Origin: Oligoflexia bacterium
GTDB taxonomy: Bacteria > Bdellovibrionota_G > JALEGL01
Assembly (NCBI GenBank): GCA_035326705.1
Contig: DAOLES010000005.1
Span: forward strand, 1-64,000
Length of the DNA: 64,000 nucleotides
Direction of reading: 5' to 3'
Shown here: in pieces, positions 63,770 to 64,000 of the stretch
How positions within the stretch are numbered: the stretch's first letter is position 1
Layout of the letters: the number at the start of each line of letters is the position of its first letter
Translations under genes and position numbers: made by a program
Notes under the pieces: generated by a model
What the model was told of the DNA's origin: nothing
Seen by the model: only the letters and a program-made list of their open reading frames with translations
Databases searched by the model: none

Positions 63770-64000
63770 ATGAAAAGTATTGGGCGTTTATTACAATTAT
63801 TGTTGGTGTTTGCAGTTGTTACTGTTTTTTTCTTTTTCTTTTGGGAAAATTCGCAAGCCATTCAAATTCAGTTTTTGCATTGGATGTCTCCTGAACACCC
63901 CTTGGCAACTTCTTTGCTTTTGGCATTTTGTGCAGGTTTTGCTTTGGCCAGTATTTACTTTATTGTTGAAGTCTTCCGTAGCAAAACCAAACTGAGACAA
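63770..64000 (+). CDS. LapA-domain (DUF1049) membrane protein, 3' end cut by window
   Basis: The reading frame from the ATG at 63770 runs 77 codons to the window edge without a stop. It encodes two hydrophobic segments (LLVFAVVTVFFFFFWE; TSLLLAFCAGFALASIYFIVEV) joined by AIQIQFLHW, then a basic run (RSKTKLRQ). This is the LapA/DUF1049 pattern, an inner-membrane protein linked to LPS assembly in E. coli. Partial, so length and partner genes are unknown. Divergent from yifB. Confidence 0.8.
   Translation, partial: MKSIGRLLQLLLVFAVVTVFFFFFWENSQAIQIQFLHWMSPEHPLATSLLLAFCAGFALASIYFIVEVFRSKTKLRQ

Noticed and set aside
1..64000. CRISPR array, tRNA or rRNA genes, IS elements, prophage or integron
   Set aside because: No regularly spaced repeats, no transposase, integrase or phage structural motifs, and no recognisable RNA gene sequence were found when reading the gaps.
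63797..64000. Minus-strand open frame at the window end
   Set aside because: It is antisense to the truncated LapA-domain gene, whose membrane pattern is convincing.

Overview
The window looks like chromosomal DNA of a low-GC Gram-negative bacterium. There are outer-membrane and lipoprotein genes, an AmpG-type muropeptide permease, a myxobacterial-style Ser/Thr kinase, a B12-dependent ribonucleotide reductase and a long-form IspG. This mix best fits a Bdellovibrionota or deltaproteobacteria-like lineage. That placement is inference; there is no rRNA gene here to settle it. I see no tRNA, rRNA, CRISPR array, insertion sequence or prophage. Genes are dense, and many starts overlap the preceding stop (ATGA, TGATG).

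Layout. 1-3.2 kb: pgk and two unknown genes. 3.2-10 kb: a minus-strand metal (probably zinc) acquisition locus with an outer-membrane beta-barrel, ZnuA and ZnuB without a ZnuC ATPase, three lipoproteins with Asp/His-rich stretches and two small paralogous His/Cys proteins. 10-15 kb: a Ser/Thr kinase, a secreted unknown, and rpoZ-gmk-yicC-acpS. 15-17.4 kb: an OlsF-like bifunctional acyltransferase and an Hsp20. 17.9-26.7 kb: the phosphate regulon phoU-pstBACS with a recognisable Pho box, interrupted by an apparently frameshifted gene and an MFS carrier, then phoR-phoB. 26.7-31.6 kb: a release-factor-like protein, an EamA exporter, a secreted vWA protein, two related secreted proteins, an MBL hydrolase and YgfZ. 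31.7-38.5 kb: a HAD phosphatase, nrdJ with a structured leader, a ferredoxin, a cobalamin adenosyltransferase and a SUKH protein. 38.5-41 kb: proline dehydrogenase, greA and a FabL-like enoyl reductase. 41-46 kb: a CotH/beta-helix protein divergent from DUF4956 and VTC genes, with a small partner gene broken by a stop codon. 46-64 kb: pyk, a PLP decarboxylase, a DedA/ATP-grasp fusion, a CDF transporter, a glycosyltransferase, LOG, AmpG, MscS, an RsmB-type methyltransferase, ispG, yifB and a truncated LapA-domain gene.

How it works together. NrdJ needs adenosylcobalamin, which the PduO-type adenosyltransferase 1.7 kb downstream can make. The Pst transporter, PhoU and PhoBR form one phosphate-sensing set. 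The zinc locus combines an outer-membrane protein, periplasmic His-rich binders and an ABC transporter; a zinc-type CDF exporter lies elsewhere in the window.

The least expected features are the accessory-rich zinc locus, a two-copy structured intergenic repeat with compensatory base changes in its stems (39.4 and 48.2 kb), a perfect 28-bp inverted repeat at the end of the PLP-decarboxylase gene, the DedA/ATP-grasp fusion, and two genes broken near their 5' ends.
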